A DNA stretch of 63,617 nucleotides, taken from the NCBI RefSeq assembly GCF_029871205.1, contig NZ_SSOJ01000141.1, positions 139,881-203,497 of the forward strand, given 5' to 3'. The DNA is from Pseudomonas sp. BN417 (GTDB lineage: Bacteria > Pseudomonadota > Gammaproteobacteria > Pseudomonadales > Pseudomonadaceae). The notes below the pieces were generated by a model. The model saw only the letters and a program-made list of their open reading frames with translations, was not told the origin of the DNA and made no database searches. Below are positions 7,342 through 16,384 of this stretch, in pieces (the stretch's first letter is position 1; every line of letters begins with the position of its first letter). Made by a program: the position numbers and the translations under genes.

Positions 7342-7438
7342 TGTGGGGGCGAATTCATTCGCTGAGGGCAGCGCAGCTGCCCCGTGCAAGCCTCTAGGCA
7401 GGACTGCGTCCTGCTTAGCGATTGAAATCGCCCCCACA
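7342..7438. repeat. 97-bp palindromic repeat (intact copy)
   Basis: The ends are inverted copies (TGTGGGGGCGA at the left, complemented by the right end ending TCGCCCCCACA), with secondary arms GGCAGCGCAGCTGCC and CAGGACTGCGTCCTG inside. It lies between the convergent moeA and AraC genes. The same 97-bp design, interrupted by a transposon, is found at 61841-62435. It has no coding potential and looks like a non-autonomous or REP-type dispersed element. Confidence 0.75.
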
Positions 7439-7453
7439 GGTCTGTTCCTGCCC

Positions 7454-8476
7454 TCAACCCTGCCGCTTCGCCTCGCGGTACTCCCCCGGCGTCTGCCCGG
7501 TCCAGGCCTTGAAGCTGCGGTGGAAGGAGCGGGACTCGGTGAAACCCAGGTAGCAGGCGATGTCCTGGATCGGCAGGTCGCTACGCAGGAGGTAGTGCTC
7601 GGCCAACTCGCGGCGCAGCTCGTCGAGTATCTGCTGATAGCTGGTGCCGGCTTGTTGCAGGTGACGCTGCAGGGTGCGAACCGTCATGTGGAATTTCTCC
7701 GCCACCCTTTCCTTGCGTGGCAGGCCGTCCTTCATCAGCAGGCGCAGGGCGTTCTTCACGCGCTGCGGCAGCGGTTCGTCGTTGTCCAGCCCGGCCATCA
7801 GCGCCAGCGCGTGTTCTTCCAGGGTGCGCAGCAGGTTGGCGTCGGCCTGGCGCAGGGGCACGGCCAGGTAATCCAGGGGCACCAGCAGGGCGTTGCAGGG
7901 TTGCTCGAAGCGCACCGGGCAGCCGAACACCTCTTCGTAGTCCTCCATTCGCGTCGCCTCGGGCTGGGCGTGTTCGAACCAGACCTCCTGCGGCGAGCGC
8001 TGCATGTCGGCGATCCAGCGTGCGTATAGCAGCCAGGAAGCCAGCACGTTCTCCACCATATGGCGGCGGATGGCCGGGTCCTGGTGGCGGCAGCTCCAGA
8101 TCATCCGCACCAGATCACCCTCCGCCTCCATGCGGCTCACGCCCATGTCGCCCACCAGTTTCTCGTAGGGCGCGATGCGGCTCATGGCCTCGCCCAGGGT
8201 GGCGCAGTTCATGGTGATGTAGCCCAGCACGCTCCAGGAACCCGGCTGCACGTAGCGCGCCGAATGCAAGCCGAACAAGGCATCGCCGGATTCGCGGATC
8301 AGGTGGCCGAGCAGGCGTTCATGGGCTTCGCTGGGCAAGCGCCGGCCGTTGTCCGCCAGGTCCGCGGCGCGGATGCCGGCGGCAGCGAGGGTGGCGGCCT
8401 GGTCGAGGCCCAACTGTTCGGCATGGCGCAGGTATTTAAGGAGGGCGGGAACCGAGGTATAGCCGAGCGAGTGCAT
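7454..8476 (-). CDS. AraC-family transcriptional regulator
   Basis: The C-terminal 100 residues form the double helix-turn-helix of AraC/XylS proteins (VAEKFHMTVRTLQRHLQQAG, then IQDIACYLGFTESRSFHRSF and the closing WTGQTPGEYR). The N-terminal part is the arabinose-binding-like domain of the OruR/ArgR/lipase-regulator subgroup. I start at ATG 8476 (340 residues); a GTG at 8512 would add 12. The gene is divergent from the FAD-oxidase/GlpD-like/kinase operon, which it probably activates. The inducer is unknown. Confidence 0.85.
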   Translation of the reverse strand: MHSLGYTSVPALLKYLRHAEQLGLDQAATLAAAGIRAADLADNGRRLPSEAHERLLGHLIRESGDALFGLHSARYVQPGSWSVLGYITMNCATLGEAMSRIAPYEKLVGDMGVSRMEAEGDLVRMIWSCRHQDPAIRRHMVENVLASWLLYARWIADMQRSPQEVWFEHAQPEATRMEDYEEVFGCPVRFEQPCNALLVPLDYLAVPLRQADANLLRTLEEHALALMAGLDNDEPLPQRVKNALRLLMKDGLPRKERVAEKFHMTVRTLQRHLQQAGTSYQQILDELRRELAEHYLLRSDLPIQDIACYLGFTESRSFHRSFKAWTGQTPGEYREAKRQG

Positions 8477-8602
8477 GTGTTTTCTTGTTATGTCCTGATT
8501 GGCGAAGGCCACTGTCCCGATTCGACAGTGACGCCCTTTGGCGGCTGGCTAGTATAGGCAACCATCGAAAGCCTTCGAAACAACCCGAACAAGGAGAATG
8601 GC

Positions 8603-10198
8603 ATGCGACGCTGGAACGGCTGGGGTGATGAGGCAACGGTGGTGGAGTTGCCCGCCCATGGAGCGGCTTTCCTGGCCGAACGTATAGGCGCCGGCCAGCC
8701 CCTGGCCGATGCCGGCCTGCAGCAGGTGCTGGGGCGGGTGCCGGCCTCGCGGCTGGATGCCCATCCGCTGATCAGCCTGGATGCCGAGCTCCGTGTGCGC
8801 CACGCCCGTGGCCAGAGCCTGCCGGACTGGCTGGCGATGCGCGAGGGCGAGTTCGGCCAGTTCCCCGATGGCGTCGCATTTCCGGAAACCCCGGAGCAGA
8901 TCCGTGAACTGCTGGTCCTGGCCGCCGAACGCGACCTGGTGCTGATCCCTTACGGCGGCGGCACGTCGGTGGCGGGGCATATCAATCCCCAGGCCGGCGA
9001 GCGGCCGGTGCTGACCCTTTCCCTGGAGCGCATGAACCGCCTCCTCGAACTGGATGAAGAAAGCCTCATCGCCACCTTCGGCCCAGGCGCCAGCGGTCCG
9101 CAGGTGGAAAGCCAGTTGCGTGCCCGTGGCTACACCCTGGGCCATTTCCCGCAGTCCTGGGAGCTGTCCACTCTGGGCGGATGGGTTGCCAGCCGTTCCA
9201 GCGGCCAGCAGTCGCTGCGCTATGGCCGCATCGAGCAGCTGTTCGCGGGCGGCACCCTGGAAACCTTCGCCGGGCCCATGGCACTGCCCACCTTCCCGGC
9301 TTCCGCGGCGGGCCCTGACCTGCGCGAGCTGGTGCTGGGCTCGGAAGGGCGCTTCGGGGTCATATCCGAGGTGCGGGTGCGGGTCAGCCGACTGGCCGAG
9401 CAGGAGTCGTTCTACGCAGTCTTCATGCCCAGCTGGGAACAGGCGCTCAAGGGCATCCGCAGCTTGGCCCAGGCGCGCGTGCCGCTGTCGATGCTGCGCT
9501 TGTCCAACGCCATCGAAACCGAGACCCAGCTGGCCCTGGCCGGCCACCCGGGACAGATCGCCCTGCTGGAAAAGTACCTGGCCTTGCGCGGTGCCGCTGC
9601 AGGCAAGTGCATGCTGACTTTCGGCGTCACCGGCAGCCGCACCCAGAATGCCGCCTCGCTGAAGCAGGCCCGGCGCCTGCTGAAGGGCTTCGGCGGCGTC
9701 TTCACCGGCACCCTGCTGGGCCGGAAGTGGGCGGAGAACCGCTTCCGCTTCCCCTACCTGCGTCACGGCCTGTGGAGCGCCGGCTACGTGGTGGACACCC
9801 TGGAAACCGCCACCGACTGGGTCAACGTCGACAACCTCCTTGGGCGAGTCGAGGAGAGCCTGCGCAATGGCCTGGCGGAGGAGGGCGAGCGGGTGCACGT
9901 GTTCACCCACCTGTCCCACGTCTACGGCGAGGGTTCGAGCATCTACACCACCTACGTCTACCGGCCCGGCGGCAGCTACGCCGAGGCCCTGGCGCGCTGG
10001 CGCAAGTTGAAGACGGCCGCCAGCGAGGTGATCGCCCACAACCGCGGCACCATCAGCCACCAGCATGGCGTCGGCCGCGACCACGCGCCCTGGCTGCCGG
10101 TCGAGAAGGGGCCGCTGGGCATGGCCGCCTTGCGAACCCTCGCGCGGCATTTCGACCCCGAGGGGCGCCTGGCCCCCGGCGTGCTGCTCGAGGACTGA
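8603..10198 (+). CDS. FAD-binding oxidase, alkylglycerone-phosphate-synthase-like
   Basis: The 531-residue protein has the VAO/PCMH flavin-binding domain (FPETPEQIRELLVLA near 95; FAD loop IPYGGGTSVAGHI near 117-129; GFPQSW/STLGGWVASRSSGQQSL near 180-200) and the C-terminal cap of the AGPS branch. In alkylglycerone-phosphate synthase the active site carries a run of histidines (SHHHGVG); here the block reads SHQHGVGRDH, so the middle histidine is glutamine. AAGGAG precedes the start. It is the first gene of an operon with a GlpD-like flavoenzyme and an FGGY kinase. The substrate is probably a glycerol- or DHAP-like phosphate; true ether-lipid synthesis is not shown. Confidence 0.82.
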   Translation: MRRWNGWGDEATVVELPAHGAAFLAERIGAGQPLADAGLQQVLGRVPASRLDAHPLISLDAELRVRHARGQSLPDWLAMREGEFGQFPDGVAFPETPEQIRELLVLAAERDLVLIPYGGGTSVAGHINPQAGERPVLTLSLERMNRLLELDEESLIATFGPGASGPQVESQLRARGYTLGHFPQSWELSTLGGWVASRSSGQQSLRYGRIEQLFAGGTLETFAGPMALPTFPASAAGPDLRELVLGSEGRFGVISEVRVRVSRLAEQESFYAVFMPSWEQALKGIRSLAQARVPLSMLRLSNAIETETQLALAGHPGQIALLEKYLALRGAAAGKCMLTFGVTGSRTQNAASLKQARRLLKGFGGVFTGTLLGRKWAENRFRFPYLRHGLWSAGYVVDTLETATDWVNVDNLLGRVEESLRNGLAEEGERVHVFTHLSHVYGEGSSIYTTYVYRPGGSYAEALARWRKLKTAASEVIAHNRGTISHQHGVGRDHAPWLPVEKGPLGMAALRTLARHFDPEGRLAPGVLLED

Positions 10199-10200
10199 CG

Positions 10201-11775
10201 ATGAGCAAATGGAATGCCGACTGGCGCGCCGCGGCGTTGCCCGAGCTGGCCAGCCGCGACTGGGATCTGATAGTCGTCGGCGGTGGTATCTGCGGCGCCG
10301 GCATCCTCCGGGAAGCGGCGCGCCGGGGTTGGAAATGCCTGCTGCTGGAGCAGCGGGATTTCGCCTGGGGCACTTCCAGTCGCTCCTCGAAGATGGTCCA
10401 TGGCGGCCTGCGCTATATCGCCAAGGGCCAGTTCGGCCTGACCCGCGCCTCGGTGCGCGAGCGCCAGCGCCTGCTGGCCGAGGCGCCGGGACTGGTGGAG
10501 CCCTTGAGCTTCGTCATGCCCCATCGCGGCGGCTTCCCGGGGCCCAAGGTATTCGGCGGCCTGCTGGCGCTATACGACGCCCTGGCCGGGCGACGCAATC
10601 ATCTCTATTACCCGCTGCAGCAACTGCGCTATATGGTTCCCGGTCTGACTGAGGATGGTTTGCAAGGCGGTACGCGCTTCTTCGACGCGGTCACCGACGA
10701 TGCCCGGCTGGTGCTGCGGGTGCTGGGCGAGGCCCGGGCCGAAGGCGGCGAAGCGCTGAACGGCATGCGCGTGCTGGCGTTGCGGCGGGAACAGGGCAAG
10801 GTCACCGGCCTGGAGGCCGAGGACGTGGAAAGCGGTCGGCGCTTCAGCTTTCGCGCCAGATCCGTGGCCCTGGCCACCGGCGCCTGGGCCGACCGGCTGC
10901 GCAATGTCCAGGGCTCGGAGCATATCCGCCCACTGCGCGGTAGCCATCTGCTGCTGCCGGGCTGGCGCCTGCCGCTGGCCCACGCCATCAGCTTCATGCA
11001 CCCGGCCGACGGGCGCCCGGTGTTCGTCTTCCCCTGGGAGGGCGCGACGGTGATCGGCACCACCGACCTCGACCACGAGGACGGGCTGGACCAGGACGCG
11101 CGCATCAGCGAGGCGGAAGTGGAGTACCTGCTGGCCGCCTGCACCCTGCAGTTCCCGTCTGCTGGAATCGGGCGCGACGATGTGCTGTCCACCTGGGCGG
11201 GCGTGCGTCCGGTAGTGGGCGACGGAGAGGCGCGGCGCAAGCCATCGGATGAGAAGCGTGAGCATGTCCTCTGGGTGGAGCCTGGCTGCGTGACCCTGGC
11301 CGGCGGCAAGCTGACCACCTTCCGCTTGTTGGCCCTGGAAGTACTGCAAGCCTGCGCCGCCTTCGTCGGCCGCAGCCTGGAGGATCACGGCGGCGCGGTC
11401 TTCGCGCCCTGCGAGTCGTCGGCTATGCCCGGGCTTTCGCCCGGCCAGCGGCTGCGCCTGGCGGGCCGCCATGGACGCGCCCAGGCCGAGCTGGCGCGTT
11501 GGGTCGGATTGCTGGGCAATGAGCGGGTCGGCGCCACCGATACCCTCTGGGCCGAACTGGCCTGGGCCGCGGAGGGCGAACTGGTGCTGCACCTGGACGA
11601 CCTGCTGCTGCGCCGCACTCGGCTCGGCCTCCTGCTGCCCGGGGGCGCCCGTGCTGAACTGCCGCGCATCCGCGCCCTGTGCCAGCCGCTGCTGGGTTGG
11701 GACGATGCCCATTGGGCCCGGGAAGAGGCCTCCTACCTGGCGCTCTGGCAGCGCTGCTACAGCCTGCCGGCCTGA
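10201..11775 (+). CDS. FAD-dependent glycerol-3-phosphate dehydrogenase-like protein
   Basis: The 524-residue protein has the GlpD layout: dinucleotide fold DLIVVGGGICGAGILREAA (about 21-40), then the signature TSSRSSKMVHGGLRYI (about 60-75), ATGAWAD, the substrate region RGSHLLLP, FPWEGATVIGTTD and VEPGCVTLAGGKLTTFR. GlpD enzymes oxidise sn-glycerol-3-phosphate to DHAP and pass electrons to quinone. It starts two bases after the FAD oxidase stop. A paralogous role on a related polyol phosphate is likely, since the gene is not next to glpF/glpK and travels with an AGPS-like enzyme. Confidence 0.86.
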   Translation: MSKWNADWRAAALPELASRDWDLIVVGGGICGAGILREAARRGWKCLLLEQRDFAWGTSSRSSKMVHGGLRYIAKGQFGLTRASVRERQRLLAEAPGLVEPLSFVMPHRGGFPGPKVFGGLLALYDALAGRRNHLYYPLQQLRYMVPGLTEDGLQGGTRFFDAVTDDARLVLRVLGEARAEGGEALNGMRVLALRREQGKVTGLEAEDVESGRRFSFRARSVALATGAWADRLRNVQGSEHIRPLRGSHLLLPGWRLPLAHAISFMHPADGRPVFVFPWEGATVIGTTDLDHEDGLDQDARISEAEVEYLLAACTLQFPSAGIGRDDVLSTWAGVRPVVGDGEARRKPSDEKREHVLWVEPGCVTLAGGKLTTFRLLALEVLQACAAFVGRSLEDHGGAVFAPCESSAMPGLSPGQRLRLAGRHGRAQAELARWVGLLGNERVGATDTLWAELAWAAEGELVLHLDDLLLRRTRLGLLLPGGARAELPRIRALCQPLLGWDDAHWAREEASYLALWQRCYSLPA

Positions 11776-11799
11776 CTAGAACAAGAACAAGGACGCATC

Positions 11800-13359
11800 G
11801 TGAGCGAAAAGAGCTATCTGCTGGCCATCGACAACGGCACCCAGAGCGTGCGGGCCCTGTTGTTCGACCTGGAGGGCAACCTGGTCGGCAAGGGCAAGGT
11901 GCCGCTCGAGGCCTACTATTCCAGGCAGCCCGGCTGGGCGGAGCAGGACCCCGAGTACTACTGGGAATGCCTGGGTGAAGCCTGCCGCCTGCTCTGGGCG
12001 TCGGTGGACATCGACCGCCGGCTGATTCGCGGCGTGTCCCTTACCACCCAGCGTGGCACGGTGATCAATGTAGATGAACAGGGCAAGGCTCTACGCCCGG
12101 CCATTCTCTGGCTGGACCAGCGCCAGGCCGAGTTGCAAGGGCGTATCAAGGGGCCCTGGGGCTGGCTGTTCAAGGCCATCGGCCTCGAATCCACGGTGGA
12201 CTACTTCCGCGCCCAGGCCGAGGCCAATTGGGTGGCGCAAAACCAGCCCGGGATCTGGGCACGGACTCACAAGGTGCTATTGCTCTCCGGTTTCATCAGC
12301 CATCGCCTGTGCGGCCGCTTCGTTGATTCGGTGGCCTGCCAGGTCGCCTACCTGCCCTTCGACTACAAGCGCCTGAAATGGGCCGCGCCGCGGGACTGGA
12401 AATGGCAGTCCATGCCGGTCCGCCGCGAGCAGTTGCCGGAGCTGTTCAAGCCCGGTGAGCGCCTGGGCAGCATTACCGCCGAGGCCAGCCGCCATACCGG
12501 GATTCCGGAAGGTCTGCCGCTGATCGCCGCCGGCGCCGACAAGGCCTGCGAGGTGCTCGGCGCCGGTGGGGTGGAGCCCAGTGTCGCCTGCCTGTCCTAC
12601 GGCACCACGGCGACCATCAACACCACCCGGCGCAAGTATCTGGAAACCATTCCGCTGATTCCGCCCTATCCGGCGGCCATTCCCGACCATTTCAATACCG
12701 AGGTGATGATCTACCGGGGCTTCTGGATGGTCAGCTGGTTCAAGCAGGAGTTCGGCCTGCGCGAGATGCAGCGGGCGCAGGAGTTGGGCGTGGAGCCGGA
12801 GGCATTGTTCGACGAACTGGTGAACAGCGTGCCTCCGGGCTCCATGGGGCTGATGCTGCAACCCTACTGGTCACCGGGCATCCGCGAGCCGGGGCTTGAG
12901 GCCAAGGGCTCGATCATCGGTTTTGGCGACGTGCATACCCGTGCGCATATCTACCGCGCCATTCTCGAAGGCCTGGCCTACGCCCTGCGCCAGGGCAAGG
13001 AGCAGATCGAGAAACGCTCCGGCACGGCCATCACCCGACTGCGGGTGTCGGGCGGCGGTTCGCAGAGCGATGCGGCCATGCAGCTGACCGCGGACATCTT
13101 CGGTCTGCCGGCGGAGCGGCCCCATGTCTACGAAACCTCGGGCCTGGGGGCGGCCATCGATTGCGCGGTAGGCCTGGGCCTGCACCCGGACTTCCCGACC
13201 GCAATCCGCGCCATGACGCGGGTGGGGCAGGTGTTCCAGCCCGACCCGCAGGCGCAGCGGACCTACGAGCGGTTGTATCGAGAGGTCTACCAGGGGATGT
13301 ACAAGCAGCTGCGGCCGCTGTACCGGAAGATCCGGGAGATTACCGGCTATCCGGCGTAA
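11800..13359 (+). CDS. FGGY-family carbohydrate kinase
   Basis: The 519-residue protein starts at a GTG with AAGGA nine bases upstream. It has the ATPase fold of sugar kinases: LLAIDNGTQSVRALLFD (about 8-24), the LTTQRGTVINVDEQG phosphate region, ILWLDQRQ, AGADKACEVLGAGG, and near the C-terminus the FGGY-like signature VSGGGSQSDAAMQLTADIFG. It resembles xylulose/glycerol kinases, but the exact substrate is not readable. As third gene of the operon it would phosphorylate the compound that the two flavoenzymes upstream then oxidise or rearrange. Confidence 0.87.
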   Translation: MSEKSYLLAIDNGTQSVRALLFDLEGNLVGKGKVPLEAYYSRQPGWAEQDPEYYWECLGEACRLLWASVDIDRRLIRGVSLTTQRGTVINVDEQGKALRPAILWLDQRQAELQGRIKGPWGWLFKAIGLESTVDYFRAQAEANWVAQNQPGIWARTHKVLLLSGFISHRLCGRFVDSVACQVAYLPFDYKRLKWAAPRDWKWQSMPVRREQLPELFKPGERLGSITAEASRHTGIPEGLPLIAAGADKACEVLGAGGVEPSVACLSYGTTATINTTRRKYLETIPLIPPYPAAIPDHFNTEVMIYRGFWMVSWFKQEFGLREMQRAQELGVEPEALFDELVNSVPPGSMGLMLQPYWSPGIREPGLEAKGSIIGFGDVHTRAHIYRAILEGLAYALRQGKEQIEKRSGTAITRLRVSGGGSQSDAAMQLTADIFGLPAERPHVYETSGLGAAIDCAVGLGLHPDFPTAIRAMTRVGQVFQPDPQAQRTYERLYREVYQGMYKQLRPLYRKIREITGYPA

Positions 13360-13382
13360 GGCTGGGTAGGCATCGAGGGTTT

Positions 13383-13422
13383 TGTGGGAGCGAATTCATT
13401 CGCGAATAAATTCGCTCCCACA
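13383..13422. repeat. 40-bp palindrome related to the 97-bp repeat ends
   Basis: TGTGGGAGCGAATTCATT and AATAAATTCGCTCCCACA form long arms around CGCG, with one mismatch. The ends match those of the repeats at 7342 and 61841, as if the centre were lost. It lies between convergent kinase and pirin genes and could also act as a bidirectional terminator. Confidence 0.75.
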
Positions 13423-13450
13423 ACAGGGGACCCCAAGTGGGGTCCGGCAC

Positions 13451-14149
13451 TCAGGCCACATCCACCAGGACGATTTCACTGTCCTCGCTGGCGGTGAAGC
13501 TGAGGACTTCCACATCCTGCACCGCCACGCCGTCGCGGGCCTCGGCGGCGATGCCGTTGACTTCGTAACGCCCGGTGGCGGCGACCAGGTAGGCCTTGCG
13601 ACCCTTCTCCAGGCGGTACTCGGCGCTCTGGCCGGCCTTGAGCGTGGCGGCTGCCAGCCGTGCGTTGGCGCGGATATGCAGGGCGTCGGTGCCCTCATCT
13701 ATGCCGCTGGCCAGGGTCACGAAGCTGCCGGCGCGCTCGCCCCTGGGGAACGGCCGGGCACCCCAGGAGGGCGCGGCGCCATACTCGGTGGGCATGATCC
13801 AGATCTGGAAGATCTTGGTGGTCGTGTCCTCCAGGTTGTACTCGCTGTGGGCGATGCCGGTGCCCGCACTCATCACCTGGACGTCGCCGGCCTCGGTGCG
13901 GCCCTTGTTGCCCAGGTTGTCCTGGTGGGTGATGGCACCTTCGCGGACGTAGGTGATGATCTCCATGTCCTGGTGCGGGTGCGCCGGAAAGCCGGAGTGG
14001 GGCGCGATCTCATCGTCGTTCCAGACGCGCAGCTGGCCCCAGCTCATCCGCTGGTTGTCGTAGTAGCCGGCGAAGGAGAAGTGGTGGCGGGCATTGAGCC
14101 AGCCGTGGTGAGCACCACCCAGTTCGGCGAAGGGGCGTACTTCGATCAT
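13451..14149 (-). CDS. Pirin-family bicupin protein
   Basis: The 232-residue protein carries the N-terminal pirin cupin. Metal ligands are readable as His57 and His59 in AHPHQDME, then His101 and Glu103 in GIAHSEYN, as in E. coli YhhW, which has quercetin 2,3-dioxygenase activity. The second cupin half (about 150-232) lacks such ligands, as is usual. It is cytoplasmic and the natural substrate is unknown. It is divergent from yegS across a 209-base gap. Confidence 0.9.
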   Translation of the reverse strand: MIEVRPFAELGGAHHGWLNARHHFSFAGYYDNQRMSWGQLRVWNDDEIAPHSGFPAHPHQDMEIITYVREGAITHQDNLGNKGRTEAGDVQVMSAGTGIAHSEYNLEDTTTKIFQIWIMPTEYGAAPSWGARPFPRGERAGSFVTLASGIDEGTDALHIRANARLAAATLKAGQSAEYRLEKGRKAYLVAATGRYEVNGIAAEARDGVAVQDVEVLSFTASEDSEIVLVDVA

Positions 14150-14358
14150 GTTCGAGTCTCCTGTCTGCTCGCGGAGGGGCTTCTCCGGGAGGAATGGGCT
14201 GCATGATCAATCATCATATAACCCTGTAAAAGCGCAATATGTGCGGCTTTCATATCTTCTATTTCGATAGATTAATTGGCGGACGGCCAGGCGATGACGC
14301 CATTCCGGCAAGGGCGCGGTCCTATACTCGGGCGAATCCGGATCAGATGGAGGTGAGC

Positions 14359-15258
14359 ATGGGGGAGCGCAAGGCTTTGCTGATCCTGCATGGCAAGCAG
14401 GCCACCAATGACGAGGTGCGTGCGGCAGTGCAGGCGCGCCGTGCCGCGGGTTGGGACCTGGCGGTACGGGTTACCTGGGAGAGCGGGGACGCCCGTCGCC
14501 TGGTGGACGAAGCCCTGGCCGCGGGCTACCGGACCCTGATCGCCGGGGGCGGTGACGGGACCCTGCGCGAGGTGGCCGAGGCCATGGCCCGGGCCGGGAA
14601 CGACGCCAGCCTGGTGCTGCTGCCCCTGGGCACCGCCAATGATTTCGCCCGCGCGGCGGGCATTCCCCTGGAGCCTGATGCAGCATTGGCGCTGCTCGAA
14701 GCGGAGCCTTTGGCCATCGACCTGGGAGACGCCGATGGCCATCTCTTCCTCAATATGGTCACCGGCGGCTTCGGCTCGAAGATTACCGCCAATACCTCCG
14801 AAGACCTGAAGAGGGTGCTCGGAGGCGCGGCCTATTTCCTGACCGGCCTGACTCACTTCGCCGAAGTGCATTCGGCCTTCGGTCGCTTTCACGGTCCGGG
14901 TTTCGACTGGGAAGGTGACTTCCTCGCCCTGGGTATCGGCAACGGCCGCCAGGCGGGCGGTGGTCATCCCCTGTGTCCGCAGGCGACGGTGAACGACGGG
15001 CTGCTCGAGCTGTGCATCGTCCCTGCGCCCCAGGACGTGACAGGCACCCTGACCACGCTGCTGTCGGGCGGCATTCTCGGTCTGGAAGCGGTGTCCATCT
15101 GTGCGCGGCTGCCCTGGGTGGACGTGGCTGCGCCCGAAGGGCTGGACCTCAACCTTGATGGCGAGCCCCTGGAAAGCACCAACTTGCGTATCGCCACACG
15201 GGAGCGGGCGCTGCGGGTGCACCTGCCGGTGGACTCGCCGCTGTTGCTGCCGGCCTGA
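14359..15258 (+). CDS. yegS: Lipid kinase of the YegS/diacylglycerol-kinase family
   Basis: Start 14359 is chosen because GGAGGT lies seven bases upstream; this gives 299 residues, the same length as E. coli YegS. The diacylglycerol kinase catalytic motif IAGGGDGTLREV (about 62-73) and LPLGTANDFARAAGIP (about 91-106) bind ATP, and GGFGSKIT, GIGNGRQAGGG and NLDGEP follow in the lipid-binding beta-sandwich. YegS phosphorylates phosphatidylglycerol in vitro; its physiological role is unclear. Confidence 0.92.
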   Translation: MGERKALLILHGKQATNDEVRAAVQARRAAGWDLAVRVTWESGDARRLVDEALAAGYRTLIAGGGDGTLREVAEAMARAGNDASLVLLPLGTANDFARAAGIPLEPDAALALLEAEPLAIDLGDADGHLFLNMVTGGFGSKITANTSEDLKRVLGGAAYFLTGLTHFAEVHSAFGRFHGPGFDWEGDFLALGIGNGRQAGGGHPLCPQATVNDGLLELCIVPAPQDVTGTLTTLLSGGILGLEAVSICARLPWVDVAAPEGLDLNLDGEPLESTNLRIATRERALRVHLPVDSPLLLPA

Positions 15259-15390
15259 GCGCCGGGGTGCTGGCGTCATGGGATTGGCTACGAAATGATG
15301 GCTCAGTGATATCTATTCAGTTTCCCGGTTTCCTGCCGACAAGCTGCCATGGCAGTCCGCCCCCATCGCATTCGCAGCAGAGGAAGTCCC

Positions 15391-16317
15391 ATGGCCGGTA
15401 TTCTCGACACAGTCGACCAACGCACCCAGCTGGTGGGTGAGAACCGGCTGGAAATCCTCATGTTCCGCCTGAGCGGCCGCCAACTCTTCGCCATCAACGT
15501 GTTCAAGGTGCAGGAAGTGCTGCAGTTGCCGAAGCTGACCCTGATCCCCCAGCGCCACCCGGTGGTGTGCGGCGTGGTCAACCTGCGCGGCCAGACCCTG
15601 CCGGTGATCGACCTGTCCCAGGCCGTCGGCATGCGCCCGCTGGTGCCGGATGAGCGCAGCACTATCATCGTCACCGAGTACAACCGCTCGGTGCAGGCTT
15701 TCCTGGTCGGTGGCGTGGACCGCATCCTCAACCTCAACTGGGAGTCCATCATGCCGCCGCCCGGTGGCGCGGGCCGCCAGCACTACCTGACCGCCATCAC
15801 CAAGGTGGACGAGCAGATCGTGGAAATCATCGACGTCGAGAAGGTCCTGGCCGAGATCGTGCCCATGAGCACCCGCGTATCCGCCGACCGCCTGGACAAC
15901 CCGCTGCTGCAGATGGCGGTGGGCCGCGAGGTGCTGCTGGTGGATGACTCCACGGTTGCCCTGACCCAGCTGCGGGAAACCCTCTCGCAACTGGGCATGC
16001 GCATGCATATGGCCAGCGACGGCCTGAAGGCGCTGAAAATGCTGAAGGCCTGGGCGGACCGCGGCGAGGACATGACCGAGAAGCTGCTGATGGTCTTCAC
16101 CGATGCGGAAATGCCGGAAATGGACGGCTACCGCCTGACCACCGAGATTCGCAACGACCCGCGCCTGCGCAATCTCTACGTGGTGCTGCACACCTCGCTT
16201 TCCGGCAGCTTCAACGACGCGATGGTGAAGAAGGTCGGCTGCGACAACTTCCTCTCCAAGTTCCAGCCGGATAAGTTGGTGGACGTGGTGCTGGACCGCT
16301 TGCAACGGGACCGCTGA
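15391..16317 (+). CDS. cheV: Chemotaxis scaffold/response regulator CheV
   Basis: The 308-residue protein has a CheW-like domain (about 15-160: FRLSGRQLFAINVFKVQEV, GVVNLRGQTLPVIDL) that couples chemoreceptors to CheA, followed by a receiver domain (about 178-308). In the receiver, the acidic pair Asp185/Asp186 and the phosphorylation site Asp238 (VFTDAEMPEMDG) are present, with the later switch residues T/S in HTSLSG. Start 15391 has AGAGGAAG upstream. It lies alone, away from the main che operons, as is common for cheV. Confidence 0.93.
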   Translation: MAGILDTVDQRTQLVGENRLEILMFRLSGRQLFAINVFKVQEVLQLPKLTLIPQRHPVVCGVVNLRGQTLPVIDLSQAVGMRPLVPDERSTIIVTEYNRSVQAFLVGGVDRILNLNWESIMPPPGGAGRQHYLTAITKVDEQIVEIIDVEKVLAEIVPMSTRVSADRLDNPLLQMAVGREVLLVDDSTVALTQLRETLSQLGMRMHMASDGLKALKMLKAWADRGEDMTEKLLMVFTDAEMPEMDGYRLTTEIRNDPRLRNLYVVLHTSLSGSFNDAMVKKVGCDNFLSKFQPDKLVDVVLDRLQRDR

Positions 16318-16384
16318 ACTTGAGCTGAAGGCCTGCGGCTGCGTATAAGGGGGCTTTGCTCGAACGCCCATCAGGAAGCTGGCC

